Part shown: positions 1-4,405 of the stretch, piece by piece
Numbering within the stretch: the stretch's first letter is position 1
How the letters are laid out: each line of letters starts with the position of its first letter
NCBI GenBank assembly: GCA_003139735.1
Contig: PLGA01000104.1
Location: 1-7,024 of the forward strand
DNA length: 7,024 nucleotides
DNA from: Bryobacterales bacterium
GTDB lineage: Bacteria > Acidobacteriota > Terriglobia > Bryobacterales > Bryobacteraceae
Reading direction: 5' to 3'
The notes under the pieces: generated by a model
Database searches by the model: none
The model's input: the letters and a program-made list of their open reading frames with translations, nothing else
Told to the model about the DNA's origin: nothing
Position numbers and translations under genes: made by a program

Positions 1-1
1 C

Positions 2-820
2 GCGCTCCTGGCCGCCGACCTGCTGCAAAAAATCCTCCTGATCTACCGCCCCTACGAAAACCGGCGCGGCGACGCCGAGGCCCTCTACGAAGAGTCGCTC
101 GCCGACCTCTGCGCCACCCTCGAATCCACGCCCACCGAACCCGGCGTGCAGTTGCTCGGGCTGCGCGACTCCATGATCCGCGGCCGCGACCGCTTCCGCA
201 AGCTGACTACCAACCGCCCTCTGGGAAGCCAGCCCATCATCGGCATTGTGGGCGAGATCTTCTGCCGCCTGAACACTTTCTCCAACGAGAACCTGGTCCG
301 CTGCCTGGAGGACTACGGCGCCGAAGCCTGGCTTTCCGACATCGTCGAGTGGATCTGGTATACCAACTCCGAGCACTTCCGCAAGCTCAAGCTGACCGGC
401 CGCATCTGGACCGCCGAAGCCCTGGGCGCCTGGGTCCGCAAGCGCGTCCAGAAGCGCGACGAGCACGTCCTGCTCGAACCATTCGCGGACGATTTCAAGG
501 GCCGCGAGGAACCCGACATCTACGAAATCCTGGAATGCGCCCGCCCCTACCTGCCCCGCGAAGGCGCCTTCGGCGAGATGGTCCTCAACGTCGGCAAGGT
601 AGTCTATCTCGCCAAGAAAGGCGCCGCCGGCATCATCGACATCAGCCCCTTCACCTGCATGAACGGCATCGTCTGCGAAGCCATCTACCCCAAGATCAGC
701 CGCGACCTCGGCGGCATCCCCATCCGCAACTTCTACTTCGACGGCACGCAATCGGACCTCGACCGCGACCTCGGCGTCTACATGGAACTCGCCCGTAGCT
801 ACCAGAAGAAGAGAGGGTAG
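2..820 (+). CDS. Activase / 2-hydroxyacyl-CoA dehydratase-related protein, C-terminal part
   Basis: This open reading frame enters from the left edge and gives 272 residues before TAG at 818-820. The start lies outside the window; the GTG at 146 is only an internal codon, because the frame is open and family-like upstream of it. The block at fragment residues 78-121 (PIIGIVGEIFCRLNTFSNEN, then a WLSDIVEWIWYTN stretch) and the end (FTCMNGIVCEAIYP, then GGIPIRNFYFDGTQ) resemble the C-terminal region of large proteins that combine a BadF/HgdC-type activator ATPase with an HgdB-like dehydratase region (COG3581/DUF2229 type). Cysteines at fragment residues 88, 101, 179, 219 and 225 could include Fe-S ligands, which is inference. 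Relatives of this class are often annotated only as CoA-substrate-specific enzyme activases, and the true substrate is unknown. Codons 46-67 of the fragment recur as an intergenic copy at 2281-2345. Confidence 0.8.
   Translation, partial: ALLAADLLQKILLIYRPYENRRGDAEALYEESLADLCATLESTPTEPGVQLLGLRDSMIRGRDRFRKLTTNRPLGSQPIIGIVGEIFCRLNTFSNENLVRCLEDYGAEAWLSDIVEWIWYTNSEHFRKLKLTGRIWTAEALGAWVRKRVQKRDEHVLLEPFADDFKGREEPDIYEILECARPYLPREGAFGEMVLNVGKVVYLAKKGAAGIIDISPFTCMNGIVCEAIYPKISRDLGGIPIRNFYFDGTQSDLDRDLGVYMELARSYQKKRG
138..202 (+). repeat. Source copy of 65-bp repeat, inside the activase-like gene
   Basis: These 65 bp match 2281-2345 with four mismatches, all clustered in the six bases at 158-163. The 39 bases at 164-202 are identical between the copies. 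This copy is coding and lies in a continuous reading frame, so it is likely the parent and the intergenic one the derivative. Confidence 0.9.
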
Positions 821-881
821 GGCGTGCGGGACCTCCAATGGCCCTGCAGCGGTTCCGCGAAGCCAAGTCCGGTGCGTTCGC

Positions 882-900
882 TGGTATCATCAATCAAGGG
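882..900 (+). promoter_or_regulatory. Candidate extended -10 and RBS for hicB
   Basis: TGG followed by TATCAT (882-890) fits an extended -10 box, with five of six matches to TATAAT. AAGGG at 896-900 is a Shine-Dalgarno candidate nine bases before the ATG at 910. No convincing -35 box is seen. The RBS supports the start at 910 over the in-frame ATG at 838, which would add 24 residues unlike the family. Confidence 0.45.
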
Positions 901-909
901 TCATTCTCC

Positions 910-1242
910 ATGCGCTATACGGTCATCCTTGAGCGGGAAGCGGACGGCGGATACGTCGCAACTGTTCCCGCACTGCCCGGTTGCGTTTCCCAAGGCGACA
1001 CACGCGATGAAGTCATGCGGAACATTCGCGAGGCGGCGGATCTCTACATCGAGGATTGCATCGCCGCTGGGGACCCTGTCCCGTCTGAGGCGGGAAGAGA
1101 ATACTTCGAAATCAAGACCGGCACGCTGTTGTTAGACGCCAAAGAGGGAGCCATATCATTCTCAAACGGGGCGACCCATACGCCCGCGTTGTCGTCCCGG
1201 ATCACAGACGGGTTCGCCCCGGAACTTTGCGGCAGATTCTGA
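910..1242 (+). CDS. hicB: HicB-family antitoxin with aberrant read-through C-terminus
   Basis: The first about 68 residues (MRYTVILEREADGGYV, then TVPALPGCVSQGDT and a helix ending near GREYFEIKT) are a typical short HicB antitoxin, a partial RNase-H-like fold that binds and neutralises the HicA mRNA interferase. Family members usually stop near this point. Here the frame continues for about 40 more residues to TGA at 1240-1242. That tail is not HicB sequence: it is the hicA coding sequence read in the wrong frame. The likely cause is a deletion removing the hicB stop and the first part of hicA. The start at 910 is chosen from family alignment and the AAGGG ribosome-binding site. Whether the extended protein still folds is unknown, and with its partner broken it is probably an orphan. 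Family identification is strong and functionality is doubtful. Confidence 0.75.
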   Translation: MRYTVILEREADGGYVATVPALPGCVSQGDTRDEVMRNIREAADLYIEDCIAAGDPVPSEAGREYFEIKTGTLLLDAKEGAISFSNGATHTPALSSRITDGFAPELCGRF

Positions 1243-1286
1243 TCGAAGCAGGTCTTACCGTCGAGCAGTTGGTAGAACTACGGTGA
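1125..1286 (+). pseudogene. hicA: hicA toxin remnant, N-terminus deleted
   Basis: In the third forward frame this stretch reads AVVRRQRGSHIILKRGDPYA, continues VVVPDHRRVRPGTLRQIL and ends EQLVELR before TGA at 1284-1286. That matches the central and C-terminal part of HicA mRNA interferases, including the RQRGSH segment that carries the catalytic histidine and the following strands. The first roughly 25 residues of HicA, and any start codon, are missing: the frame runs upstream into hicB sequence and meets a TGA at 1086-1088. The remnant overlaps the read-through tail of hicB in another frame. It is therefore a decapitated toxin gene and cannot be translated as HicA. About two thirds of it (1180-1286) is duplicated at 2361-2467. 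Confidence 0.8.
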
Positions 1287-1317
1287 GTGAAGACGGCGAA
1301 CAGCGTCAACAACGCGG
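1180..1317 (+). repeat. Source copy of 138-bp repeat (hicA 3' end plus spacer)
   Basis: These 138 bp align without gaps to 2361-2498 with 8 mismatches by my count, about 94% identity. The match covers the hicA 3' end, its stop codon and 31 bases beyond. It ends 9 bases before the ATG of the second hicB relic. Confidence 0.9.
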
Positions 1318-1326
1318 ACAATCATC

Positions 1327-1501
1327 ATGCTGACCCGGTATATCGCCGCGGCGATGCCACTGGCCCATTTCGGGCTGCTGGAGGAGGGCGGCTACTTCGG
1401 GTCGATTCCCGGCCTGCACGGCGCTTGGGGCAGCGGACTCACTCTCAAAAATTTGCCGCGGGGAGTTAGCGGAGGCGCTGGGGGAAAAAGGGTCGGCCTG
1501 A
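1327..1501 (+). pseudogene. hicB: Second HicB-like antitoxin, frameshifted and truncated
   Basis: From ATG 1327 the frame reads MLTRYIAAAMPLAHFGLLEE, then GGYFGSIPGLHGAWGSGLTL. This is the N-terminal half of the other common HicB subfamily (MLTxYI..A, YxGxIPxLxGVWA), different from the hicB at 910. After residue 40 the frame degenerates. One frame over, from 1463, the sequence reads ELAEALGEKGSA and stops at TGA 1499-1501, which fits the family's helix after 'TLEECRR'. The spacing is one base longer than expected between these blocks, so a +1 insertion, probably in the A-run at 1447-1451 or the G-run near 1460, explains the break. The expected C-terminal part (EEWLLL... and onward) is not visible. 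No partner hicA of this subfamily is seen nearby. The original frame stays open to 1734 but beyond about 1460 it is not family-like. Confidence 0.7.
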
Positions 1502-1574
1502 ACTGCGCACTTCTCCGCTTCCCATTCGTGCCGCGAGAGGCCCCGTTTTTTTCCAGCGCGTTTTGCCCTAACAG

Positions 1575-1979
1575 CTACTCCAGCGCAACGACCGGCAAGC
1601 CATCAATGCCTCCGAAATCGCTGTCGCGGCTGACCAGTGTGGCGCCGAGCACAAGCGCTGTCGCGGCTATCCACAGGTCGTTTTCGTCCAGCGTGAGGCC
1701 GCGCTGCTGGCGCGTTAGCTTGACCGCCGCGTAAAAGTCGCCCGCCCTTTCCGGGACTGGTTCACAGCGCAGGGCAGCCAAAAACTGGTGGCCGGTCTCT
1801 TCTAATTCGGCGCGCCGTCTGCCTGCCGGCAGCCGGACAATCCCGAAAAGTATTTCGCCTCGAACGATCGTACAAGTAACTACGCGATCACCCGGATCGA
1901 GCCCGGCCATCCAGCTCTCGATTCCTGGGCTTGCCCTCATCAAATCGCTGATCGCGTTTGTGTCCAGTAGGTATGTCAC
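1575..1979 (-). CDS. vapC: PIN-domain toxin VapC (first module)
   Basis: This is a 134-residue PIN-domain ribonuclease, the toxin of a VapBC pair; such toxins cut tRNA, rRNA or other RNA in the cytoplasm. The expected acidic residues are present: Asp6 in LLDTNAISDL, Glu42 in VRGEILFG, Asp101 in ENDLWIAA, and Asp119 or Asp121 in SRDSDFGG. The length is normal for the family. I chose the GTG at 1979 rather than the one at 1991, because MTYLLDTN is the usual VapC beginning and this GTG forms a GTGA overlap with the vapB stop, a classic translationally coupled arrangement. It lies downstream of vapB on the same strand and converges on the hicB relics. No damage is visible, so it is probably functional. 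The RNA target cannot be predicted. Confidence 0.88.
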   Translation of the reverse strand: MTYLLDTNAISDLMRASPGIESWMAGLDPGDRVVTCTIVRGEILFGIVRLPAGRRRAELEETGHQFLAALRCEPVPERAGDFYAAVKLTRQQRGLTLDENDLWIAATALVLGATLVSRDSDFGGIDGLPVVALE

Positions 1980-2236
1980 CTCGATGGCCACCGCTCGAAA
2001 GGGCTCTCGTTGCGTACTGGCAGCCGTGCTGCGGCAATCGCGGCATCGAGATCGTCGACGGCCGCGGCGCTTGGATGCGGCAATCCCCGGACAGTTCGCA
2101 GCACGACCTCAGGCGCACTCGCCCTGTCGAACAGAGCGCGCAGACTCTCCAGAGCCACCTGCTCCGCGCTCTTCCGCTGGACGGCGGCAATCCCCTCCAA
2201 GCCGCGTGCGAGGTCATCTGGGATTTGAATCGTCAT
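1976..2236 (-). CDS. vapB: VapB-type antitoxin (first module)
   Basis: The 86-residue protein begins MTIQIPDDLARGLEGIAAVQ, a short strand followed by helices, as in ribbon-helix-helix-like antitoxins. It ends with an acidic/alanine-rich helix and ARLPVRNESPFERWPSR, a tail expected to wrap the VapC toxin. A Shine-Dalgarno GAGGAA (2241-2246, read on the minus strand) lies four bases before the ATG at 2236 and decides that start. A longer reading from 2386 would be translated antisense through the chimeric repeat and is rejected. The stop overlaps the vapC start by 4 bp. Antitoxins of this kind usually repress their own operon with VapC as co-repressor. The upstream region is only about 44 bp before the repeat begins, so the operon's promoter may touch the repeat edge. 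Confidence 0.8.
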   Translation of the reverse strand: MTIQIPDDLARGLEGIAAVQRKSAEQVALESLRALFDRASAPEVVLRTVRGLPHPSAAAVDDLDAAIAAARLPVRNESPFERWPSR

Positions 2237-2247
2237 CGTGTTCCTCG

Positions 2248-2282
2248 ATACCATTCTCTCAACACCAGAAGCGCCTTGCCAA
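2248..2282 (-). promoter_or_regulatory. Weak candidate promoter for vapBC (first module)
   Basis: On the minus strand TTGGCA (from 2282 to 2277) is a five-of-six match to the -35 consensus. About 18 bases later GAGAAT is a four-of-six match to -10. Two bases of the -35 box fall inside the chimeric repeat. The predicted leader would be very short. This is a weak call made by eye. Confidence 0.2.
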
Positions 2283-2498
2283 CCCGGCGTGCAGTTGCTC
2301 TCCCTCCGCGACTCCATGATCCGCGGCCGCGACCGCTTCCGCAAGCCGTCTGAGGCGGGCACGCCCGCGCTGTCGTCCCGGATCACATGCGGGTTCGCCC
2401 TGGAACCTTGCGGCAGATTCTAAACGAAGCAGGTCTTACCGTCGAGCAGTTGGTAGAACTACGGTGAGTGAAGACCGCGAACAGCGTCAACAACGCGG
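2281..2498 (+). repeat. Chimeric 218-bp repeat: activase + hicB + hicA pieces
   Basis: This segment is a mosaic of three upstream stretches in their original order. Positions 2281-2345 copy 138-202 (activase gene, 4 mismatches), 2346-2359 copy 1081-1094 (hicB, exact 14 bp), and 2361-2498 copy 1180-1317 (hicA end and spacer, 8 mismatches). The intervening 878 and 85 bp of the source are missing. All three pieces keep one common reading frame (FRK, then PSEAG, then TPALSSRIT), which ends in TAA at 2421-2423 where the parent has TGA. At the third junction GCGGGC-AC-GCCCGC (2355-2368) forms a perfect 6-bp inverted repeat. The piece carries no start signal of its own and is best called duplicated debris. 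Confidence 0.85.
2363..2467 (+). pseudogene. hicA: Second hicA C-terminal remnant
   Basis: In the second forward frame this reads ARAVVPDHMRVRPGTLRQIL, then NEAGLTVEQLVELR and TGA at 2465-2467. It corresponds to the last 34 residues of HicA. It differs from the first remnant by V to A, R to M and I to N plus silent changes. The frame is closed upstream by TGA at 2351-2353, and no HicA start or catalytic segment is present. It is part of the chimeric repeat and not functional. Confidence 0.75.
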
Positions 2499-2534
2499 GA
2501 TTGCGGGTCTTGCGCTCAACCGGCCGCCCTGTCA

Positions 2535-2602
2535 TTGTCATGCTGGTTTCGGCCACCCACCCGCGCCCCGCCATATGGCATAATCTTACTGGAGTCTTAC
2601 CG
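2535..2602 (+). promoter_or_regulatory. Candidate promoter and RBS for second vapBC
   Basis: TGG followed by CATAAT (2576-2584) fits an extended -10 box, and GGAG at 2591-2594 is a Shine-Dalgarno site eight bases before the ATG at 2603. TTGTCA at 2535-2540 resembles a -35 box, but the 38-bp spacer is far too long for the pair to work together. The 320 bp between the chimeric repeat's start and this vapB hold only the repeat and this promoter region. Confidence 0.45.
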
Positions 2603-2869
2603 ATGGAGATCACGCGGCTTTCGACCAAGGGCCAAATCGTCCTGCCTAAGAACATACGCGCTTCTCGAGCGTGGGCCCCGGGAACCGAGTTCACGGTTGA
2701 GGAAACCGGCGGTGGAATCCTGCTCCGCCCCGCGCGCCATTTCCCAGAAACCGAACTCGACCAGGTGGCCGGCTGTTTGCCGTGCAGTGGCAAACCAAAG
2801 ACGCTCGCGCAGATGCATGCCGCCATTGGCCGGGAGGTGAAGCGGCGTCATGACTGCGGTCGATACTAA
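2603..2869 (+). CDS. vapB: AbrB/SpoVT-type antitoxin VapB (second module)
   Basis: This is an 88-residue antitoxin. Residues 1-45 hold the swapped-hairpin AbrB fold: STKGQIVLPKNIR at 7-19 is the DNA-binding signature, then GTEFTVEETGGGILLRPAR. The C-terminal part (LDQVAGCLPCSGKPKTLAQM, then REVKRRHDCGRY) is the toxin-binding tail typical of antitoxins paired with the neighbouring VapC type. The start at 2603 is fixed by the family beginning MEITRLSTKGQ and by GGAG eight bases upstream; the frame extends further upstream to 2468 but through the repeat. Its last 20 bp overlap vapC, implying coupled translation. The length is normal and no defect is visible. It likely autoregulates the operon by binding the short region upstream. 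It belongs to a different antitoxin fold from the vapB at 1976-2236. Confidence 0.9.
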   Translation: MEITRLSTKGQIVLPKNIRASRAWAPGTEFTVEETGGGILLRPARHFPETELDQVAGCLPCSGKPKTLAQMHAAIGREVKRRHDCGRY

Positions 2870-3239
2870 TGTACTGGTCCGCCTGCTGACCGGCGACGAA
2901 CCCAGGCAGGCGGCCGCGGCGCGTGCCCTGTTTGCAACCGGGCCAATCTGGATCGCCAAGACGGTATTCCTCGAAACCGCATGGGTGCTCCGAAGCCTGT
3001 ACGGATTTGAAGAAAGCGCCATTCGGAGCGCCTTTACAAAGTTGCTCGGCCTCAAGCGCGTACAGGTCGAAGACGAGCCCTCGCTGGCCGCCGCGCTGGC
3101 GCTCACTGCGCACGGAATCGACCTCCCGGACGCGATGCACCTGAGCGCCAGCCCCCCCGGCGCCATATTTGCATCCTTCGACAGATCCCTCATCCGCCGC
3201 GCGCGGCGTGCGGGGGTTGCTGGCGTATCCGAGATCTAG
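2850..3239 (+). CDS. vapC: PIN-domain toxin VapC (second module)
   Basis: This 129-residue PIN-domain ribonuclease is preceded by GGAGG at 2833-2837, twelve bases before ATG 2850, inside the vapB coding sequence. Expected catalytic acids are visible: Asp5 in AVDTNVLVRLL, Glu42 in LETAWVLRSLYGF, Asp94 in DLPDAMHLSA and Asp111 in FASFDRSL. It is the toxin of the preceding AbrB-type antitoxin. Its sequence is clearly different from the first VapC, so the two modules are not recent duplicates. The stop TAG (3237-3239) overlaps the murI stop on the opposite strand by sharing CTAG. The gene appears intact. The RNA target is unknown. Confidence 0.9.
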   Translation: MTAVDTNVLVRLLTGDEPRQAAAARALFATGPIWIAKTVFLETAWVLRSLYGFEESAIRSAFTKLLGLKRVQVEDEPSLAAALALTAHGIDLPDAMHLSASPPGAIFASFDRSLIRRARRAGVAGVSEI

Positions 3240-4054
3240 CGGGGAGATCGCGCCGCCGCCAGTTCCGTCACCGGCAGCGGAATAATCTCCCCCTCCACGC
3301 CTCCGATCACCTTGGCGGTGTGCGCGAAGGCCACCGGGTCCCCCGTCACGAAGTGAACCACCTGGCCCTGCGCCTCCCCCTGCGGCGCCCCCGCAAAGGC
3401 TTTGCTCACTACTTCGGCGGTCGCTTCCGCGCTGTCCACCAACGTGACGCCAGGGCCCACCGCGTCTTGCAGTACCTCTCGCAGCAGCGGGTAATGCGTG
3501 CATCCCAGGATCAGCGCGTCCATATCCGGACGCCCGCTCAGGTACTGCCGCACCAGCAGCCGGGCCTCGGGGGAATCCACCAGACCTTCCTCCACTACGT
3601 GAACCAGCATGGGGCACGCTTGCGCCCACACCCGGAACCCGCACGCTTCGAGGCGCCGCTGGTAAGCGCGGCTGGCGATGGTCCCCTTGGTCCCGATCAC
3701 GCCCACGCTGCCCGAACGCGTGACGCGCGCCGCCGCTTCCACGCCCGGGTCGATCACGCCCCACGCCGGGACCGGGCAGCGCTCCACCAGCGCCGGTAAC
3801 GCTACGGCGGAGGCCGTGTTGCACGCCACCACCAGCCCTTCCACGCCCATTCCGCACAGGAAATCCGCGATTTCCACGGCGAACTCCACCACCATTTCCG
3901 GAGGCTTGCGCCCGTAGGGCACGCGCGCCGTGTCGCCCAGGTAAACAAAATCGCGGCGTGGCATGCGCCGGCGCAGCGCCTGCAGTACGGTCAGTCCGCC
4001 CACGCCGGAATCGAAGACGCCGATGGCGCGGCTCAGTGGGTTTTTCGAACTCAT
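3236..4054 (-). CDS. murI: Glutamate racemase
   Basis: This 272-residue enzyme interconverts L- and D-glutamate, supplying D-glutamate for peptidoglycan in the cytoplasm. Family motifs appear in order: IGVFDSGVGGLTVLQAL (Asp15, Ser16), LGDTARVPYG (residues 39-48), VVACNTASA with catalytic Cys78, IDPGVEAA, and LILGCTHYPLL with catalytic Cys185 and His187. Both catalytic cysteines are present and the length is normal. I chose ATG 4054 (MSSKNPLSRAIGVFDSG), since the conserved domain starts at residue 11 and GGGAGGAG lies directly upstream. The Shine-Dalgarno spacing is unusually short, about 2 bases. Upstream in-frame starts at 4111 and 4144 would overlap purS on the other strand and are less likely. 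It is divergent from purS across 55 bp and tail-overlaps vapC by 4 bp. Confidence 0.95.
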   Translation of the reverse strand: MSSKNPLSRAIGVFDSGVGGLTVLQALRRRMPRRDFVYLGDTARVPYGRKPPEMVVEFAVEIADFLCGMGVEGLVVACNTASAVALPALVERCPVPAWGVIDPGVEAAARVTRSGSVGVIGTKGTIASRAYQRRLEACGFRVWAQACPMLVHVVEEGLVDSPEARLLVRQYLSGRPDMDALILGCTHYPLLREVLQDAVGPGVTLVDSAEATAEVVSKAFAGAPQGEAQGQVVHFVTGDPVAFAHTAKVIGGVEGEIIPLPVTELAAARSPR

Positions 4055-4089
4055 CTCCTCCCATTTTGCACGCTCGGGACCATCGGGCG

Positions 4090-4098
4090 TGCGATAAT
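4090..4098 (+). promoter_or_regulatory. Extended -10 candidate for purS
   Basis: TGC followed by GATAAT (4090-4098) is a good extended -10 box ending 11 bases before the purS ATG. Transcription would start about 4105, leaving a leader of some 5 nt with no room for a Shine-Dalgarno site. No -35 box is evident. Confidence 0.5.
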
Positions 4099-4109
4099 CG
4101 AGATTCCCC

Positions 4110-4355
4110 ATGCGAGCCCGCGTTTTTGTTACGTTGAAGTCCACCGTCCTGGACCCCCAAGGTCAGACGGTCCGCTCCGCGCTCCAAGGCCTCGGTTATC
4201 CAGGCATTGAGGATGTGCGTCAAGGCAAGTACTTCGAGATCGCCATCGCCGCCGCTATCGCGCCCGAACAAGCCCGTAAGGATATCGAGACCATCGCCCA
4301 GGAAGTCCTCGCCAATCCCGTCATCGAAGACTACCGCATCGAAATTTTGGATTGA
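4110..4355 (+). CDS. purS: Phosphoribosylformylglycinamidine synthase subunit PurS
   Basis: This 81-residue protein is the small subunit of the three-part FGAM synthase (PurS-PurQ-PurL), which converts FGAR to FGAM in purine synthesis. PurS helps assemble the complex and pass ammonia from PurQ to PurL. The family pattern is clear: [17 protein letters not shown] near the N-terminus, GKYFEIAI in the middle, and [13 protein letters not shown] at the C-terminus. The length is as expected. The start at 4110 follows directly from the family alignment and leaves no visible ribosome-binding site. Neither purQ, purL nor purC is adjacent: the neighbours are murI (divergent) and glmS, 50 bp downstream. 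The partners must be elsewhere in the genome. Confidence 0.93.
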   Translation: MRARVFVTLKSTVLDPQGQTVRSALQGLGYPGIEDVRQGKYFEIAIAAAIAPEQARKDIETIAQEVLANPVIEDYRIEILD

Positions 4356-4392
4356 CCGTATTTCCCCCGGTCCGCGGTTCCCGCCCCGCATC

Positions 4393-4398
4393 TATAAT
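4393..4398 (+). promoter_or_regulatory. Consensus -10 box for glmS, leaderless spacing
   Basis: A perfect TATAAT ends exactly 7 bases before the glmS ATG (4406), so transcription is predicted to begin at or next to the A of the start codon. No -35 box stands 16-18 bp upstream and no Shine-Dalgarno site exists. There is therefore no space for a glmS ribozyme leader. Confidence 0.65.
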
Positions 4399-4405
4399 GG
4401 TTGCT

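Noticed and set aside
1494..1552. Possible intrinsic terminator with T-run at 1546-1552
   Set aside because: The only stem found is 5 bp (GGCCT/AGGCC) with a loop of nearly 40 bases, too weak to call.
1980..1991. Upstream GTG start for the first vapC at 1991
   Set aside because: It would add MAIE before the usual MTYLLDTN start and enlarge the overlap to 16 bp. The GTGA 4-bp overlap at 1979 is the more typical layout.
2237..2386. Extended N-terminus for the first vapB, starting at 2386
   Set aside because: The extra residues are antisense translation of the chimeric repeat. The family start MTIQIPDD with GAGGAA just upstream is far better.
821..3239. CRISPR array, insertion sequence, integrase or tRNA attachment site in the TA island
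   Set aside because: I looked for regularly spaced repeats, transposase-like frames, terminal inverted repeats and tRNA-like folds and saw none. The only repeat is the two-copy chimeric one.
2691..4391. Long minus-strand open frame of 566 codons
   Set aside because: It is antisense to the second vapBC and purS and in a different frame across murI, all of which have clear family matches. The translation is low-complexity Gly/Arg-rich, as expected from GC-rich shadow frames.
4352..4405. Longer glmS start or a glmS leader ribozyme
   Set aside because: The catalytic Cys must be residue 2, and the 50-bp gap after purS is too short for the ribozyme; it contains a -10 box instead.
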